From positions 806,001-870,000 of the forward strand of contig NW_024468917.1 of assembly GCF_011745365.1 (NCBI RefSeq): a DNA stretch of 64,000 nt, read 5' to 3'. The translations under genes and the position numbers were made by a program. This stretch comes from Cryphonectria parasitica EP155 (lineage: Eukaryota > Ascomycota > Sordariomycetes > Diaporthales > Cryphonectriaceae). Positions 42,656 to 55,580 of the stretch are shown piece after piece (within the stretch, counting starts at the first letter, position 1; each line of letters starts with the position of its first letter). The notes under the pieces are model-generated. The model was not told the DNA's origin and ran no database searches. It was given only the letters and a program-made list of their open reading frames with translations.

Positions 42656-45600
42656 ATGAGCAACCACTTGCCGGCTGGGCAACCAGCCATGCAAGGGGGA
42701 GCAAGAGCCTATGGCGGTCATAACGGCCAGTCGGGCTATGGTGCTCCTCCGACCAACGGAGGAGGACCGGCTCCCATACCGCCCCCTCCGCAGCACCATG
42801 GCCGCGGTCAGTCGCAGTATCAGCAGCAGCACTACTACCATCAGTCAGGATATCACCAGGGCAACATGTACGGCGGGTACATCCCACCCTACAACACGTA
42901 TCCATACCCGTATCACCACATGACGCCGCAGTACGGCCACAACGGTATGGCGCCCCAAGGAGGTTATCACTCCAACTACTATCCACCGCAGGGCCCTATG
43001 TACAGTCCGCAGCCGCCTCTGCCTGCCAATCCGTACCAACACTCTCCCGGCATGTCACCCTACGCCATGAGTCAACAACACTCCATTAACCAGCCAATGA
43101 CCTCGCCATTTTCCCAACCTCCCGTCTCTATGGTACCGAACGCTCCCACTGCAGTTCCGACACTTCCTCCCACTCCTGCCTCCAATCACGCTTCCCAAGC
43201 TCCTGCAGTTCCTTTCACGCCACCCACCCAACAGCCACCCGGACCACCCTCTGACCACCAGTCCTTCAATGACGAGTCTTTCAACGATGATGTTGCAGTC
43301 GAATCCAATCCCTCACGACAGATGACCCCATCACGACCAGCGTCTTCCGTCGCTCCGGAGTCGCCTCTGATCGAGTCCCCTCTGCCCACCCCGAACCCCG
43401 AAGCTATATGGGGCGCGGTAAGTCTTCCATCTTCCCCGTCGGCCCCCTTTCCCTCGCATTGGCCCCTACTTGCCCGACTCCCATTCCCTTACCTTAGTGT
43501 TCAGCCTCGAATCGCCTGGAATAGCATAGAACTAATAGTCAACAGCTGCCCTGGTCAACACACGAGCACGAGCCTTGGCCTAAACGCAAGAAGTTCAAGA
43601 AGAGAAAGGCCAAACCGATCGCAGATGGAGACGTCTCTTTGCAAGCATCGCAAGCTGCCCACATCGAAGCACCTGTGCCTGTCAAGGCTGTCGAAGATCT
43701 TCAAAGTTCAATTGACGCACGAGACGACTCGAGCCACACGGACGAGACCACATCTACAGTCAATGTTACTACTGATACATTGACCACAAGCACTCCAGAG
43801 CCACCGGCACCTGCCGACCTGGCCGCTCCGTCTGTCACCGCGCCCCCACAGCCCCCCAAGACTGTTGCTCCTCGCACGGCAATTCCCGTGGTCCCGACTG
43901 TGCCCGTGTTGCCCAAGGCTAGCACTGGGAACAGCAAGACAAACTCTGCCAAGTATGTCACTGACGACAAGTCAGGCGGAGAAGCCCAAGCCCAGACCCA
44001 AACTGCTGGGGATAGTGAGAGCCAAGAAGCCAAACCTGCCACCAAGCCCTTGTTCAAGAACTGGGCGGCCGTGTTGAGGGGGCCGACGGATGCCAAACCT
44101 GTCGCAAGTGTTCGATCCAGTGTCAATGGAACAGCACTGGCTGGCGAGGCTGGCTCCGAGTCCCAGACCCTTGGAACTGCTGGACTTGCCCAGTCGGGAA
44201 CCAAAACCCTAGCCGAAGTTCTCCGCTCCTTTCGTGTCGAGTCCAATGACAAGACTGCCTTTTTCATTGAGCCCCGTGGTTTACTAAACTCAGGCGTCGA
44301 CTGCTATATGAACTCTGTGGGTCCACTTGCATGCTATTTCCATGGTATGAATACTAATGAAACGACATATACAGATCCTGCAGGTGCTGCTCTACTGCCG
44401 CCCCTTCTACAACTTCCTCAATGAGGTGAAGACTAAGTGTCGTATCAATATGAAGCTACTGCTACTGGAAGCCCTGTGGGTACAATGCAACTGCTTTTAG
44501 CTCTGAATTTCACTGACAAGCATGGCAGGATCGAGTTTCATGACCAGTTCAAGGTCATTGATGCAGCTGGCACAATTGAGCAGCTGAGGGCTAAAGTGCA
44601 TGATAAGCACCAGCAATTTGGCGAGCCTTTCAGAGCAGACTTTTTGTATGACAAAGCATTCAAGACTCCAACTTTTGTCAAATCGAAGCTGAAGGTAAGT
44701 GCAATGTGTGCCCGCCTGGGAAATTCAGCATCTACATTAAACTAACAATTTGTGTAGCTTGGAAAGCAACAGGATGCTGAGGAATTTTTGACCCTGCTCT
44801 TTGATGGGCTGCAGACAGAGTGTGCTGGCGAGATTAAGGATGCTAGTGACGTGATGTCCAAAGCTGATGAGGAGGCTGATGGTTGGACTACTGTTGACAA
44901 CCGACAGAAATCCACAGTCACCCAGTCATCTGGACCACCTCAGGTCCCCACGCCATTGACAAGAATCTTCCAGGGTCAAACCCGGTCAGAGCTGCGGAGC
45001 CCTGGTCGCAAGGACTCCAGCACTGATCAGCCATTCTACACGCTTCGGCTCCACATTGACGACGCATCAGTTAGGAATGTCCAACAGGCTATGGAGTGGT
45101 CGAATGTGGCTCAGGCGATCAAGGACTATTCCTCACCTAAGGGAGCTGTCACTGCTACCCAGCAACAATTCATCCACAAGTTGCCAGCTGTCTTGATCCT
45201 TCAACTGGTGCGTTTCGAGCAATCGATCGATGGCTCATATCGCAAGTTGGGGAAGAAAGTTGGCTATCCCTTGGATCTCGAGATCCCGCCAGCGGTTCTC
45301 TCCAGACCCAGACGGAATGAGTACTCGGCCAGCAAAACTGGCATCCCACGCTACAGCCTTACGGCCGTAGTGTACCACCATGGCACGGACATGCACCACG
45401 GTCACTACAGTGTTGACGTCCGGCGCCAGGATGGAGAGAGCTGGATCCGCATCAACGACACGAAACTCGAGTCGATCACCAGCCAGGACGTCACTGACAT
45501 GGGCGGTGAGGATGCCCCCTTGAGGCCGAATGTGGCCAACAAGGATAGTGGCGCCGACTCGTCCAGCAATCGCTTCGCGGCCGTGGGAGAAGAAGTGAAT

Positions 45601-45774
45601 GCGGTGGACGACGGTGGTGATTGGAAGCAGGTTGGCCCGACCAACGGCACCAAGAAGTACAGCAGCGTCGTCAATGGCAGGTCTTCTGGTACTAGTACTC
45701 CCCGAGGAGCACCTAGCAAGGACAACAAGGACAACAAGGTCGCGTACCTATTGTTTTACCAGCAGCAGATTTAG
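42656..45774 (+). CDS. ubp3: Ubiquitin-specific protease, Ubp3-like
   Basis: Five exons, 42656-43417, 43546-44316, 44375-44475, 44529-44694 and 44758-45774, give 938 residues. Ubp3 (human USP10) removes ubiquitin in vesicle traffic, ribophagy and stress pathways, usually with the cofactor Bre5. The first 250 residues are Gln/Tyr/Pro/Gly-rich and disordered; a middle region holds a basic patch (KRKKFKKRKAK) and Ala/Pro/Thr repeats; the USP domain covers about 490-938. Catalytic Cys507 is in PRGLLNSGVDCYMNS joined by splicing to ILQVLLYCRPF; the QQDAEEFL box follows; His816 is in HHGHYSVDV with WIRINDT as the Asp/Asn box; the protein ends VAYLLFYQQQI. The Cys box carries Val-Asp where Gly-Asn-x is usual, and LQLVRFEQ replaces the usual LKRF. 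Two introns use GTGGGT donors. Confidence 0.9.
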
Positions 45775-45861
45775 GGGTCGCAAGCTGCAGAGCCTGACAA
45801 AGCGGGTAGTTGTAGTCGGCATCCGAATGAAAGGTGGGCAGCTTCATCAGGTGGAACAAAC

Positions 45862-47886
45862 ATGGCGCTTATGGAAAGTGATGTGCTTCCTTTGGCCGGA
45901 CGGGCTGTCACCACACTTCCGGGCGACAGGCCGAAAACTAAACCGGCAGATGCACAAGGGCAGCCACGTAGGGCGAAAGATCTCGCTAGCCGAGCAATTC
46001 AGACACAAACCAGGACAGCGATGACATCAGGAATTCCAAGCGAGAACGCGAGTCGAGACAAAAACACCAAAATTTTACGCATTACGAACAACAAGAAGAA
46101 GAAGAGCGAGAACGGAGATCAGGGCGTCGACAAAGCAGCTGGCGATGCCATGCTCACGGTCCCGTCTAGATTTCGCGAATTGGGACTGGATGTCGAGAAG
46201 ACCGGATCGGCCCATGGAACTGAGGACAGCGACACATTCAGTGCCACACCCGCTGGCGATTCTGACGCTGCCGTGTCTCCTCGGGCCACACAGGATCATC
46301 ATCCTATTGCCGTTACCCTCCCCACGACCACGACCACGGCCGCAGTCGACCATGTACAATCTCATCATTCTACAAGCAGGTCACCCACGACCGGCGAAGG
46401 TACTGAGAAGAGCGGCAAACGTTCTGATGGAAATAACTTGGCGACTCCTCCGCTCAAGCTGACAACGATAGACACTGGATTAGGGCCTGCGAATGAATCA
46501 GCCCGAGCGAGCACAAACCACGACGCTGATCCTGTGACTGAAGCTGAAATGTTAGCGGCTAAGCTGAAGAAGAAATTGAGCCGATCTCGGTACAAGGCGG
46601 GAAGAACCAAGCGCGACAAGGAGGAGAAGGCTATTGCAAAGGCTAGGGTTCGAGTAAAGGAGGCGCTGTCAGCTGTAGACACAAACGTGAGGGTCTTGGT
46701 GGAGACGCGAGACCGATTTCTAGATGTCCCTGCAGCAGTCTGGGGGAAAATTATCTCATCAACTAGTCCGGAAGCTTCCCAATTGCGATTGATGTTAAGG
46801 CTGGCTGGTAAAGATGGATGCAGGTGGCTGCACATGCCAGACGGACTGATTCTGTGTAACGTACAGTCACGGGCTACATGCATCACAGAGATGAATGAGC
46901 TCAGGAGGACCCTGCAGGCGGGGATCTCTTACTTGCCCCGCGGAACCATCAACGACTGGGATCTTAACCCCTGCGACGAGGACGGACTCCTGACAATTCA
47001 CTCGCCGTTGTTCAAGGCGTTGTTGGAACTGGTGCTGAATTTCGCGTCGAGTGCGCATACTTGGCTACTGTGCTCCGTAGAGCTCAATCTATTCCTGAAC
47101 TCCCGCACCAAGAAGGGGGAGGGGGAGGGAGAAGAACCAGCTCTTGAGTTTGAATGGCCCCAGGAACTTAGGCAGCGCCTGTCGACAATCTCTGAGTTCA
47201 TGGATATCCATATCGAGCCTACCCTGTGCGCGTGGAAGGAGGGGAGGTGCCAGGAGATTCGTGATTTGCAGACAAAGTGGTACTGGAAGTCCCAGGGGGA
47301 TATCGTGCAGCTGATCTGCCTCCAGCGCCAAGTTGGTCCACGCGACATAGCAGAGTGGTCAAAGTTTCTGCATTCTGGTACCCGGGAGGCTTTGCTGGTA
47401 GACGCGATGCTCATTTACGTCCACGTGTTTGGCGTAAATACACTGATTAGTGTGATCGGGCTGCTCATGGAAGCCAAAACTGGACAAGGGCAGGACAGAC
47501 TGACGGCGGGCAGCGTCCTGGACAAGACGTGGATGGCCGGAGAGATGATGAGCAAGGGCGAAGAAGCCAAGCGCAAGTTCGACAACCAAGAAGTGGATTT
47601 CGACGCCCTCGAGGCGTCGGGTGTGCTGAGGCCCGGTACTCTCCTGCGACGTTATCTGGAGGCGGCGCGCACCTTTTGCGACTCCGTGACCAAGTGGTGC
47701 GGGTGTGTTGTGGCCCTGCACTGGGCCATGAACCAGGACGTGGAGATGCACACGCCGGCGGTCTTGTTGCTCGTCAATCCGACGTTATTGTCCTGGGCAA
47801 AAGAAATTTCTCGATTCGCTAGGGACTTGGAGCGGGGTTTCTTTGCGGCGGACCAGGCCGAGAGACGAGGAAAGCCAGGACGCTGA
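45862..47886 (+). CDS. Orphan 674-residue protein directly downstream of ubp3
   Basis: A single long exon starting 87 bp after the ubp3 stop, same strand. I do not recognise a family. Residues 1-230 are disordered (Thr/Ser/His-rich, with KKKKS and a polyThr patch). A Lys/Arg-rich helical segment follows (about 235-275: KLKKKLSRSRYKAGRTKRDK, then KEEKAIAKARVRVKEAL). The C-terminal 390 residues look globular and alpha-helical, with many Trp, Leu and Cys (NDWDLNPCDEDG, AHTWLLCSVELNLFL, TKWYWKSQGDIVQLICLQ, FCDSVTKWCGCVVALHWAM). The start could also be the ATG at 46021 (MTSGIP), since the first 53 codons lie in what may be the promoter. The length, protein-like composition and full open frame make it a real gene. 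The short spacing suggests possible read-through from ubp3. Confidence 0.75.
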   Translation: MALMESDVLPLAGRAVTTLPGDRPKTKPADAQGQPRRAKDLASRAIQTQTRTAMTSGIPSENASRDKNTKILRITNNKKKKSENGDQGVDKAAGDAMLTVPSRFRELGLDVEKTGSAHGTEDSDTFSATPAGDSDAAVSPRATQDHHPIAVTLPTTTTTAAVDHVQSHHSTSRSPTTGEGTEKSGKRSDGNNLATPPLKLTTIDTGLGPANESARASTNHDADPVTEAEMLAAKLKKKLSRSRYKAGRTKRDKEEKAIAKARVRVKEALSAVDTNVRVLVETRDRFLDVPAAVWGKIISSTSPEASQLRLMLRLAGKDGCRWLHMPDGLILCNVQSRATCITEMNELRRTLQAGISYLPRGTINDWDLNPCDEDGLLTIHSPLFKALLELVLNFASSAHTWLLCSVELNLFLNSRTKKGEGEGEEPALEFEWPQELRQRLSTISEFMDIHIEPTLCAWKEGRCQEIRDLQTKWYWKSQGDIVQLICLQRQVGPRDIAEWSKFLHSGTREALLVDAMLIYVHVFGVNTLISVIGLLMEAKTGQGQDRLTAGSVLDKTWMAGEMMSKGEEAKRKFDNQEVDFDALEASGVLRPGTLLRRYLEAARTFCDSVTKWCGCVVALHWAMNQDVEMHTPAVLLLVNPTLLSWAKEISRFARDLERGFFAADQAERRGKPGR

Positions 47887-48338
47887 TGCCACAGATAGAA
47901 CGGAGGACAGACAGCCTGCAGTGGGCAGTGCAACAAGCGAGGTGCTCCCGAGTGGCTGTCTCGTCGTGTTTTGGATGTGATGTTGGAGGACGAACATAGC
48001 GAGCCCTCGTTTGGCTGAACAGCGTTAGAGGGGATGATGCCCCGTAGTAATTGTAGTGAATGTGTTCGAGTTACTTTCCATGATCTGGCTCACTTGCACA
48101 ATTCTCTCTATGTTTTGCTCTGCTACACTCCTACCATGTGTCATGAACCCCCCAGTTGCGGATGAATTCCAGCATTCTCCCCGCCTCTTTCTTAAGACTG
48201 TTGTAAGCTGATCACAGGAAATTGTCCTCAACGATCCTGCAAGTCCACTGTCACCCTACTACCACCACCTCCTCAACGAGAACCTCGAATTCCAGTTTCG
48301 TTCAAGAATCGCGTCTTTTGCATCTACCTACAACCCTG
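47887..48338. other. Intergenic, convergent 3' ends
   Basis: 452 bp between the orphan gene and the DUF952 gene. Nothing beyond UTR-like sequence is seen. Confidence 0.5.
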
Positions 48339-49119
<781 letters not shown>

Positions 49120-49623
49120 CTTGGGAAAAGGGGCGGTTATGTGGTTTGAGATAGGTCAATAGGTGCAAAAGGCGTTAAGGGGGTGATTGTGACTTGTGGA
49201 AGAGGGGAAGAGAAACCCTTAATTTTTTGGCGGTGGTGATTTGTCGTAGAGGGGAATTAATTGGTGCAAGCGGAACCTCAGTCAGACAGAACACCACTAC
49301 AATTTCCACACTCTACATAAAAGTCACCGACGTATTCATTAAGATCAATATTTTGCCCGAAAATTATGGCTTAGTGATCATGTGACTTTCTCATCATTAT
49401 AAAGGTATCATCTTTCCATTCTTGCCGCCAGGAGCAGGCAGAAGGTTTTGTTGTCTTCAAGACTGTTGTTTATGGCAAATTCATCCCAGCAATCCACCGC
49501 CTTCCAACAAGACAATGCATGAGCCGCTCTCTCTGTCTGTCTCTCAACCTCCCAGTCATCTCGTGGCATGCTTCGTGACTCCCCTCTCATTGAGAGGGCC
49601 AAATCTGGATCGCAGTACCTCGC
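49120..49623. other. Intergenic between DUF952 gene promoter and nup85 3' end
   Basis: 504 bp with no gene recognised. Confidence 0.5.
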
Positions 49624-52600
49624 CTACAACATCCCGCTGTCCGCCTCCAACAACCACAACTTGGCCAGGTCCTTCGTCAATCCGAGGCGCAAAATACGCA
49701 ATACATTCTCTGCCGTCGTCGAGAAGTCCAGACCAGATCTCCAATCCCAACCCCTCTTGAGGTTTGTCTTGGATGCTAGCGGACCTGACTCTGCACCTGA
49801 CCCTTGACCACCACCACCACCCGCCACGGACCGATGCAGCTGAGACGCCAGCATCGACGTGCCCGAGATGCCCACGGAGCCAGACCCGGACTTCTTGAGG
49901 AGGTCCGCAGGCGTTGAGCCCTTCAGCAGAGCTGGAGCAGAAGCCAGTACCAGCTGGAAGAAGTCATTGCTTGCTTTGAACACGCTCCCACCGACTGTCT
50001 CGATGTCCTCGACCGCTTTTAGGAGGACGTCGATCTGCTCAAGCGCGAGGAGAGGTGAAGCGCCCGGATCTCGCCCAGCCTGGTTCACGAAAACCAGAAC
50101 CTCGCCGAGGAGGGCGAGAAGGAACTCTTCGCCGACAATAGCATCGCGGGACGCGTCATACAGGCCGCCGCGGATGTTGTCGTCAGAGGACGCAATCACA
50201 ACAATCAGCGCGCCTACGGCCGACTGCCGTCGTCGGGCAAGAGGCAGAGATTCGTCATCGCGGATCTCATAGAACTTTCGCAGCGTCGCGTAGCCGGCAA
50301 GCATCTTTCCCAGAAGCTCTGCGGCCTCGAGGTCCTGTTTGGCGAGCTCCTCCAGGGTTGTGTTTCGTTGCTTCAACAGCTTTCGTAGGTGATCATCGAG
50401 CTCTGCAGGAGGCGGGTAGGCTGCAGATTGGAACAGGCAGATGCCGATGAGGAAGTGCATTACGTCGCGCACCTTGCCTGGCCGATGGGCCAGGGCGTAG
50501 TACCACATTGCCTCGCCAAAGCGATCGCTGTGCTCCCTCAGGATATCGCCAAAATGCTGTGTTCCTTGTTAGTCTGGTACAATCATACAAATTGCTTTCA
50601 GTGCCAAAGAGACTCACCTCTGCAACTTGCTCAGCGAATTGGATCATGCCGAGATCGTTGAGCAGCCGCCACACCTTGTCAACCATCTCACTCGAGTCCT
50701 CGCTGATCTCCTGCAAAATTGTCTGCACCAGCTCACCAACAGTATCCTCAGAGCGCTTCGGCGAGTCCATGCGGCCAAGGACATGTATTGCGACCTCCCA
50801 GCCATCTCGAGTGATGCCGAATCTGTCCTGAACCGTAGACATGTCTTTGTAGTTGGCTAGCTCTTGTGCATATTGGATCAGGGTGTTATCTTTGATACCG
50901 TCCACCTCATCAGGATCTTGTGGGTTCACGCCCAGGACCTCGAGATCCTCCATGTCGAGGTCTTCGAAGGCGTAGAGGGCGGATGGCTGGTGCTGAGGAA
51001 GCCATCGGCCCAGAGACGCTATCTCTGCCACCGCTGCAGCCACCGGCAGCGACCACGTCCGCAGGATACCAATCACGGCTTTCGCGTTGTCCTCAAAAAC
51101 GCAGGCCAGTCCGACCTCCACCGGGTTCAGTATGTTGAAATGAAAGTCGTTAGGTCCCACAGCCGTCTGGAGGCAACGAGCCAGGCGCTCCATGTATCCG
51201 TCAGCGCCATTATTCTGCGGCGCCAGAATGATGTTCTGAGACGTGGAGAGTGGAACGTTCCTGTCGCCGCGAGTCTCGTCCCACCACCCAAACAGACCGA
51301 TCGTTGCCTCACACCAATCCTGGGCCGTTTCGAGAATCACATCGGGGGCACCAAGGGCGATTTCGAAGATGACGTTGAGGTTTTCGTAAATCTCCCAAGG
51401 CACTTGACTCTCGGCTTTTCGAGCTACCACAGCAAGAGACTGGTGACTCTCCGATGGGTCGACATCGATAGCCATCGCGTTCTTTCCCTCTGCGAACCGC
51501 CGCAGCTGCTCAAGCTTGCCTCGTGCCTTGATACGGAAGAGAGTCCAGTCACTGTTCCAGATCTCCCAGTTGCCTTTCTTGGCGGGGCACTCCTCGAGCA
51601 TGGCACACGTCTCCTCGGTGGCTCGGCGCACGTTGTCCAGGGCCCGGCCGCTGTACTCGAGCTCTCCCCGGCGGTTCGTCTTGACCTTCTCCCAAGCCGC
51701 GCTCATGAGCAGGTTCTGTGCATCCGCAACCTGGCTCCGCAGCAGAGCCATGCAGACTGTGGGCCAGAACATGGAGTGGCTGGCCGGGCATGGCTTGCAG
51801 TCCAGCACTTCTTGGACTTGGGTCGGATAAGGGTTGTGGTACTCGGACAGCCAGCGGAACAGGGTTTCTGGGAGGGGTTCGGTCATTTTGCTGTCGTTAC
51901 CTGTCCGCGTGTGGTGTACTTGCAGAGCGAGCGTCGCGAGATAGGCCGCCTTTTCAAAGGGTGATGCCGATGGCGCGGGACCAATTTCGGCAACGTGCTC
52001 CTCCGACGGCATGGGCATGCTGTCAACATGCTTCTTCCAGACGCCAGTGAGCTGTCCGGTGACGGTAGCCAAGGCTTCATCCAGTCTCTCGTCATCTTCT
52101 TCGGCGCCGACGCCGTCCTTGAAAAGTCGGGTGATGAGGCTCTCGGTGTCGAGTATCAGCTCGGGTGGTTCGGTGACTGGCGCGTAGTCTGCCTGGCTGT
52201 AAATGTCCCTCGCGTAGGTGGCGCATCTGAAAGAGTGTCGTCGCATGCCAGAGCGCTTTGCAGTGGCACGGAATATGCCCTCTGCTTCCCGAAAGACGCG
52301 CTCGTCCGCAGCTGGTGTGTTGAGCATCATCAGGTCTGACACGTCGCCCACCTCGTAATCCGCATCTTCCTCTTCCTGAGCTTGGTTGAGCCACATGTCC
52401 CCTTCATCCCCGTCGCCTTCCTCGTCGCCTGAGTAGTCATCAAAGTCTTCCATAAAAGCCTGTGCTGATCGATTCTGCGTCGGCCGCCCCGCGTCTGGAT
52501 AGTAACCTTCTTCGTCGTCCTCCTCCTCTCCCTCCGCATCCTCATCTTCATCGTCATCCTCAACCACTTCCTCCCGCAATCGTGAGGGCTTTCGAGTCTG

Positions 52601-52996
52601 ACTGGAATGGGTGGATCGGCCGAGAGGAACATTCGACTGAGGTTTGGGCGCAAACAGGTTTTGGGGTGGTTTGGACGAGAAGGGGTTGTTGCTCTTCGCG
52701 TTAGAGCCTGCATTCGAGAAAGGATTCTTGACTGGAGGGGTTCCTTCGCCAAGGCCGCTCAACGCGAAAGGATTCTGGTTGGGACTAGCACCAGCAGCCT
52801 TCATCAGAGAGCTGCCCATGAAGGAGGCAGATGGGGCGCCAGCCGGAGTACTGCTGGCCTGTGACGATGGAGGGGGCCCAGCTGGTGTTGTGGAGGGCAA
52901 ATTGCCGAACTTGAGGCTGGCTGCACCACGATTCCTGTAGTCAGGCGTGGAGGGCAGGCTATCCTCATCATCATCGTCAGGGACTCTGAAGGACAT
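49624..52996 (-). CDS. nup85: Nucleoporin Nup85 (Y-complex)
   Basis: Two exons, 52996-50618 and 50556-49624, with a 61-nt intron (GTGAGT...ACAG), give 1103 residues. Nup85 is a scaffold subunit of the Nup84/Nup107-160 Y-complex of the nuclear pore, made of an alpha-solenoid (ACE1 fold) that binds Seh1. The N-terminus (about 1-210) is Ser/Pro-rich with NPF/NPFS repeats and long acidic runs, followed by the solenoid: YARDIYSQADYAPVTEPPEL, LFRWLSEYHNPYP, HSMFWPTVCMALLRSQVADA, WEIWNSDWTLFRIKARG, and after the splice HFGDILREHSDRFGEAMWYY. The C-terminus carries a Gly/Ser-rich loop and a final helix. It is longer than yeast Nup85 (744 residues), as filamentous-fungal forms tend to be, because of the N-terminal extension. 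Confidence 0.87.
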
Positions 52997-53701
52997 GTTG
53001 GCGAGGAAGCTTGATATTTGCGAAAAGGTGAGCGGCGAGGCGTAGGTTGTTGAGGCAATGGGAAGATTGGGGGTTGAAGATCGGCCTTGCGGAAGTTAGA
53101 TTGTGTTGAGAGTGCAAGAAGGCGGAGGTGGCAACCAGCAGGTCCCCATCAGTGCCTTGAATGTGGTTTTGTTAAAGTGTGTCTGAGTGAAAGGTTGTTT
53201 GGAGACACGACGGGACTTTCACAGAAGGTTGCTGGGTTGCTTGCAGCAGCTAGACCGTGCTTCGGAAGCAGCCGAGCTTATATAAGCTAGTGCAGCAGGG
53301 ATGCCCTCCAGCTCTCATCGATTGCGCCTGGGCTAGCAAATTCCTTTCCACCTTCATCTTTCAAAATATCGGACGGACCCTACTGTGCATGATCTCCTTT
53401 GCACATCATACGTATTAATTCATGACATTAAATCTACTTCTGAAGCTGGGTATCTGGTCTAGTTTATCTATTTCCTATCCCTTCTCCTTGCAGACACTGA
53501 GTCTGGGCCAGCCCAAATCAGTTCCTCTTTTCATTACGTCTCTACTGGGATGACTTCTCCTGTCCAAGAATGATAGCCAACTTTGCTTGTGGCATTACTC
53601 TGCCCATGTATCTTGATGCCCACATTTGAGAATACCCCGTACTGTTGCTTCTCCTTGCAACCAAGACAGGTGTTGGAATTGTACCAGTCGTGCATGCTGG
53701 G
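52997..53701. other. Intergenic upstream of nup85
   Basis: 705 bp with no recognised gene. Confidence 0.5.
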
Positions 53702-54190
53702 CTATGCTGAAGCAGATGTGGTCCTGGCTGTATACACGGTAGACAGTGTGGTGGAGCCTTCAGGACAATCAATAACAGTCAATGTGACAACATCTGTAGT
53801 GACAGCTTCAGCAGTTGATTGGACTCCACTTGCTGTCACGGTCCCTGTTGCCTCCACTGAGGCCACTGGCACTGCGATGAAACCACTCGCGGCTGAGCTG
53901 CTTGCTGGCTCTGAAGTGCTTGCTTTAGAGGTGCTCTCGGTGCTGGTCGAAGTCGTGCTCGATGCAGTGCTGATCACTACTATCAGAGTGCTTGAGGAGG
54001 GTGTTGGCTCCACAGTCAAGGATGCAGGAGCTGAGGAGGGTGTCGTTGTAGGAGGGTCTGGGGTGCTTGTTGAAGAGCTGCTAGTCGTGTCTTTGTGGGG
54101 AATGCATGGCGCCCACAGGCAGTTTTCATCATAAGCATGGCCTGCCACAAACAAAGAGGACAAGATTAGGAGGTAGTTGATGGCCTGCAT
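53702..54190 (-). CDS. Small secreted Ser/Thr-rich protein
   Basis: A single exon of 162 residues starting at MQAINYLLILSSLFVAGHA, a clear signal peptide with likely cleavage after Ala19. The mature protein begins YDENCLWAPCIPHKD, then a Ser/Thr/Pro-rich stretch (SSSSTSTPDPPTTTPSSAP and further) that would be heavily O-mannosylated, and ends with a beta-like segment VTLTVIDCPEGSTTLSTVY. There are three Cys in total. No GPI signal is seen. Such proteins are typical fungal wall-associated or effector-like secreted proteins; the family is not recognised. The frame is open far upstream (to 54532), but only the inner ATG gives the signal peptide. The plus-strand ORF across the same DNA is the mirror of the low-complexity codons. 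Confidence 0.65.
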   Translation of the reverse strand: MQAINYLLILSSLFVAGHAYDENCLWAPCIPHKDTTSSSSTSTPDPPTTTPSSAPASLTVEPTPSSSTLIVVISTASSTTSTSTESTSKASTSEPASSSAASGFIAVPVASVEATGTVTASGVQSTAEAVTTDVVTLTVIDCPEGSTTLSTVYTARTTSASA

Positions 54191-55580
54191 CGTGAGTATT
54201 GGTTGCAAGTGGATGTAATCTGAGTAGGTAATATGTTGAGAAGGAAGGACAGTGGTAAAGATGATTAATTGTCCAGGGAGAATAAGAAAGCAAAAAGCAA
54301 CAGCTGATAGACGAAAGAGATTGAGTACGTTCCTTAGATGAGATTCAGAACAAAGTGAGGACAGATAGTGGCAGGTGGGTACAGGCCAAATATATTCACC
54401 GGGAGGCATGCCCTTTCTACTTACAAATGCCACGATAATTAGACTGCCCTGTCTTTGAAAGAAATGCCCAACAAAGAAACGACCGAGGTGCTTGCCAACC
54501 CTTGTAAGAAGGGCAGCAAAATGGAGGCTCAATGGGTGGCACGCGCATTAGGGTCCATCTCGTCTGTTGGGCTGCTGCACAGTTGGCAGATTTCATTGGT
54601 GATGCTTCGCCCAAATTCAGGCCCTCCCCTGCCAAATGCTGCTGGCAGCTGTGGTTCCTGGGCGCTAAGGAGGCCCCGCAAGGCGAGAGAGTTGTCTGAC
54701 CAGGTTGGCCAGGTCAGTTGTCAGGCTCAGGGTTGAAAGGCCCACATCTTCCTTACAAGGAACACAAAGGACTGGTCTACAAGCTCTGAAAGGTGTTCCG
54801 AGATCACTGATCCCTAACGTACGCAAACGAGGCCACTGAAAATGAGGCGCCGGCTGCGCGAGAAGCCTGCCAGCGCACATGCTCAGCTGAACCAATTCGA
54901 GAGATTAAGAAATGGCTGCCCTGAACAATTGAACCACAATGCCAGGCTACGTTCAACAGTTCCAAATGATAAAAACGATGTTTTCAATCTTGCAATACAT
55001 ATTTTGAAGTCCTTGAGCAATTAAGAAAGTAGTCTCTCTAAGGGAGGGCCCTTGCAAACATGACATGATTCTTTTTCACTGTAGTCAGACTTGTCACTTT
55101 TTAACGTCTCTCTTCTGTCCATCTGTATAGACGTACTCTTACACTTTAGACTCACTATCAAAACGCCAATACTGTGGATAAGAAGTATATACAACGTAGT
55201 TAGTCTTGGTGCACGTGGTGATATCATGCAATACTATGACACCTAGCATCGCAGTGCTCCCCGCCTGAGCAGCCCTGACATCAACAAGTACAGAATGTGT
55301 CGCCTCCCCTCAATCATGAGCAGTACAGTATGACGGCTTAATTGTTCTCGAAGCTTCAAAACTGCCACGTCGCGAGTAACAAAATCTGTAGGTCGGTCTC
55401 AGGCTCTGCCATGCCCACCAACACGAAGTACGAACTTCCGCATCCCCTCGCGTGGGAGCAACGCCTGGCTTGTGGGCTTGGGTCTGGGCCTACTCTGAAG
55501 ATGGCCATTCTTGTGGTAAGATATGCTGCCACAGCTTTTCATCTGTGCACAGGAGATATGTTGACGTTTCCACCTAAACC
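54191..55580. other. Intergenic, no gene seen
   Basis: 1.39 kb between two small minus-strand genes. Short ORFs only. Confidence 0.5.

Noticed and set aside
53583..54134. 183-residue plus-strand ORF opposite the secreted protein
   Set aside because: The minus strand gives a signal peptide and a coherent Ser/Thr protein; the plus strand lacks any such start and mirrors the low-complexity codons.
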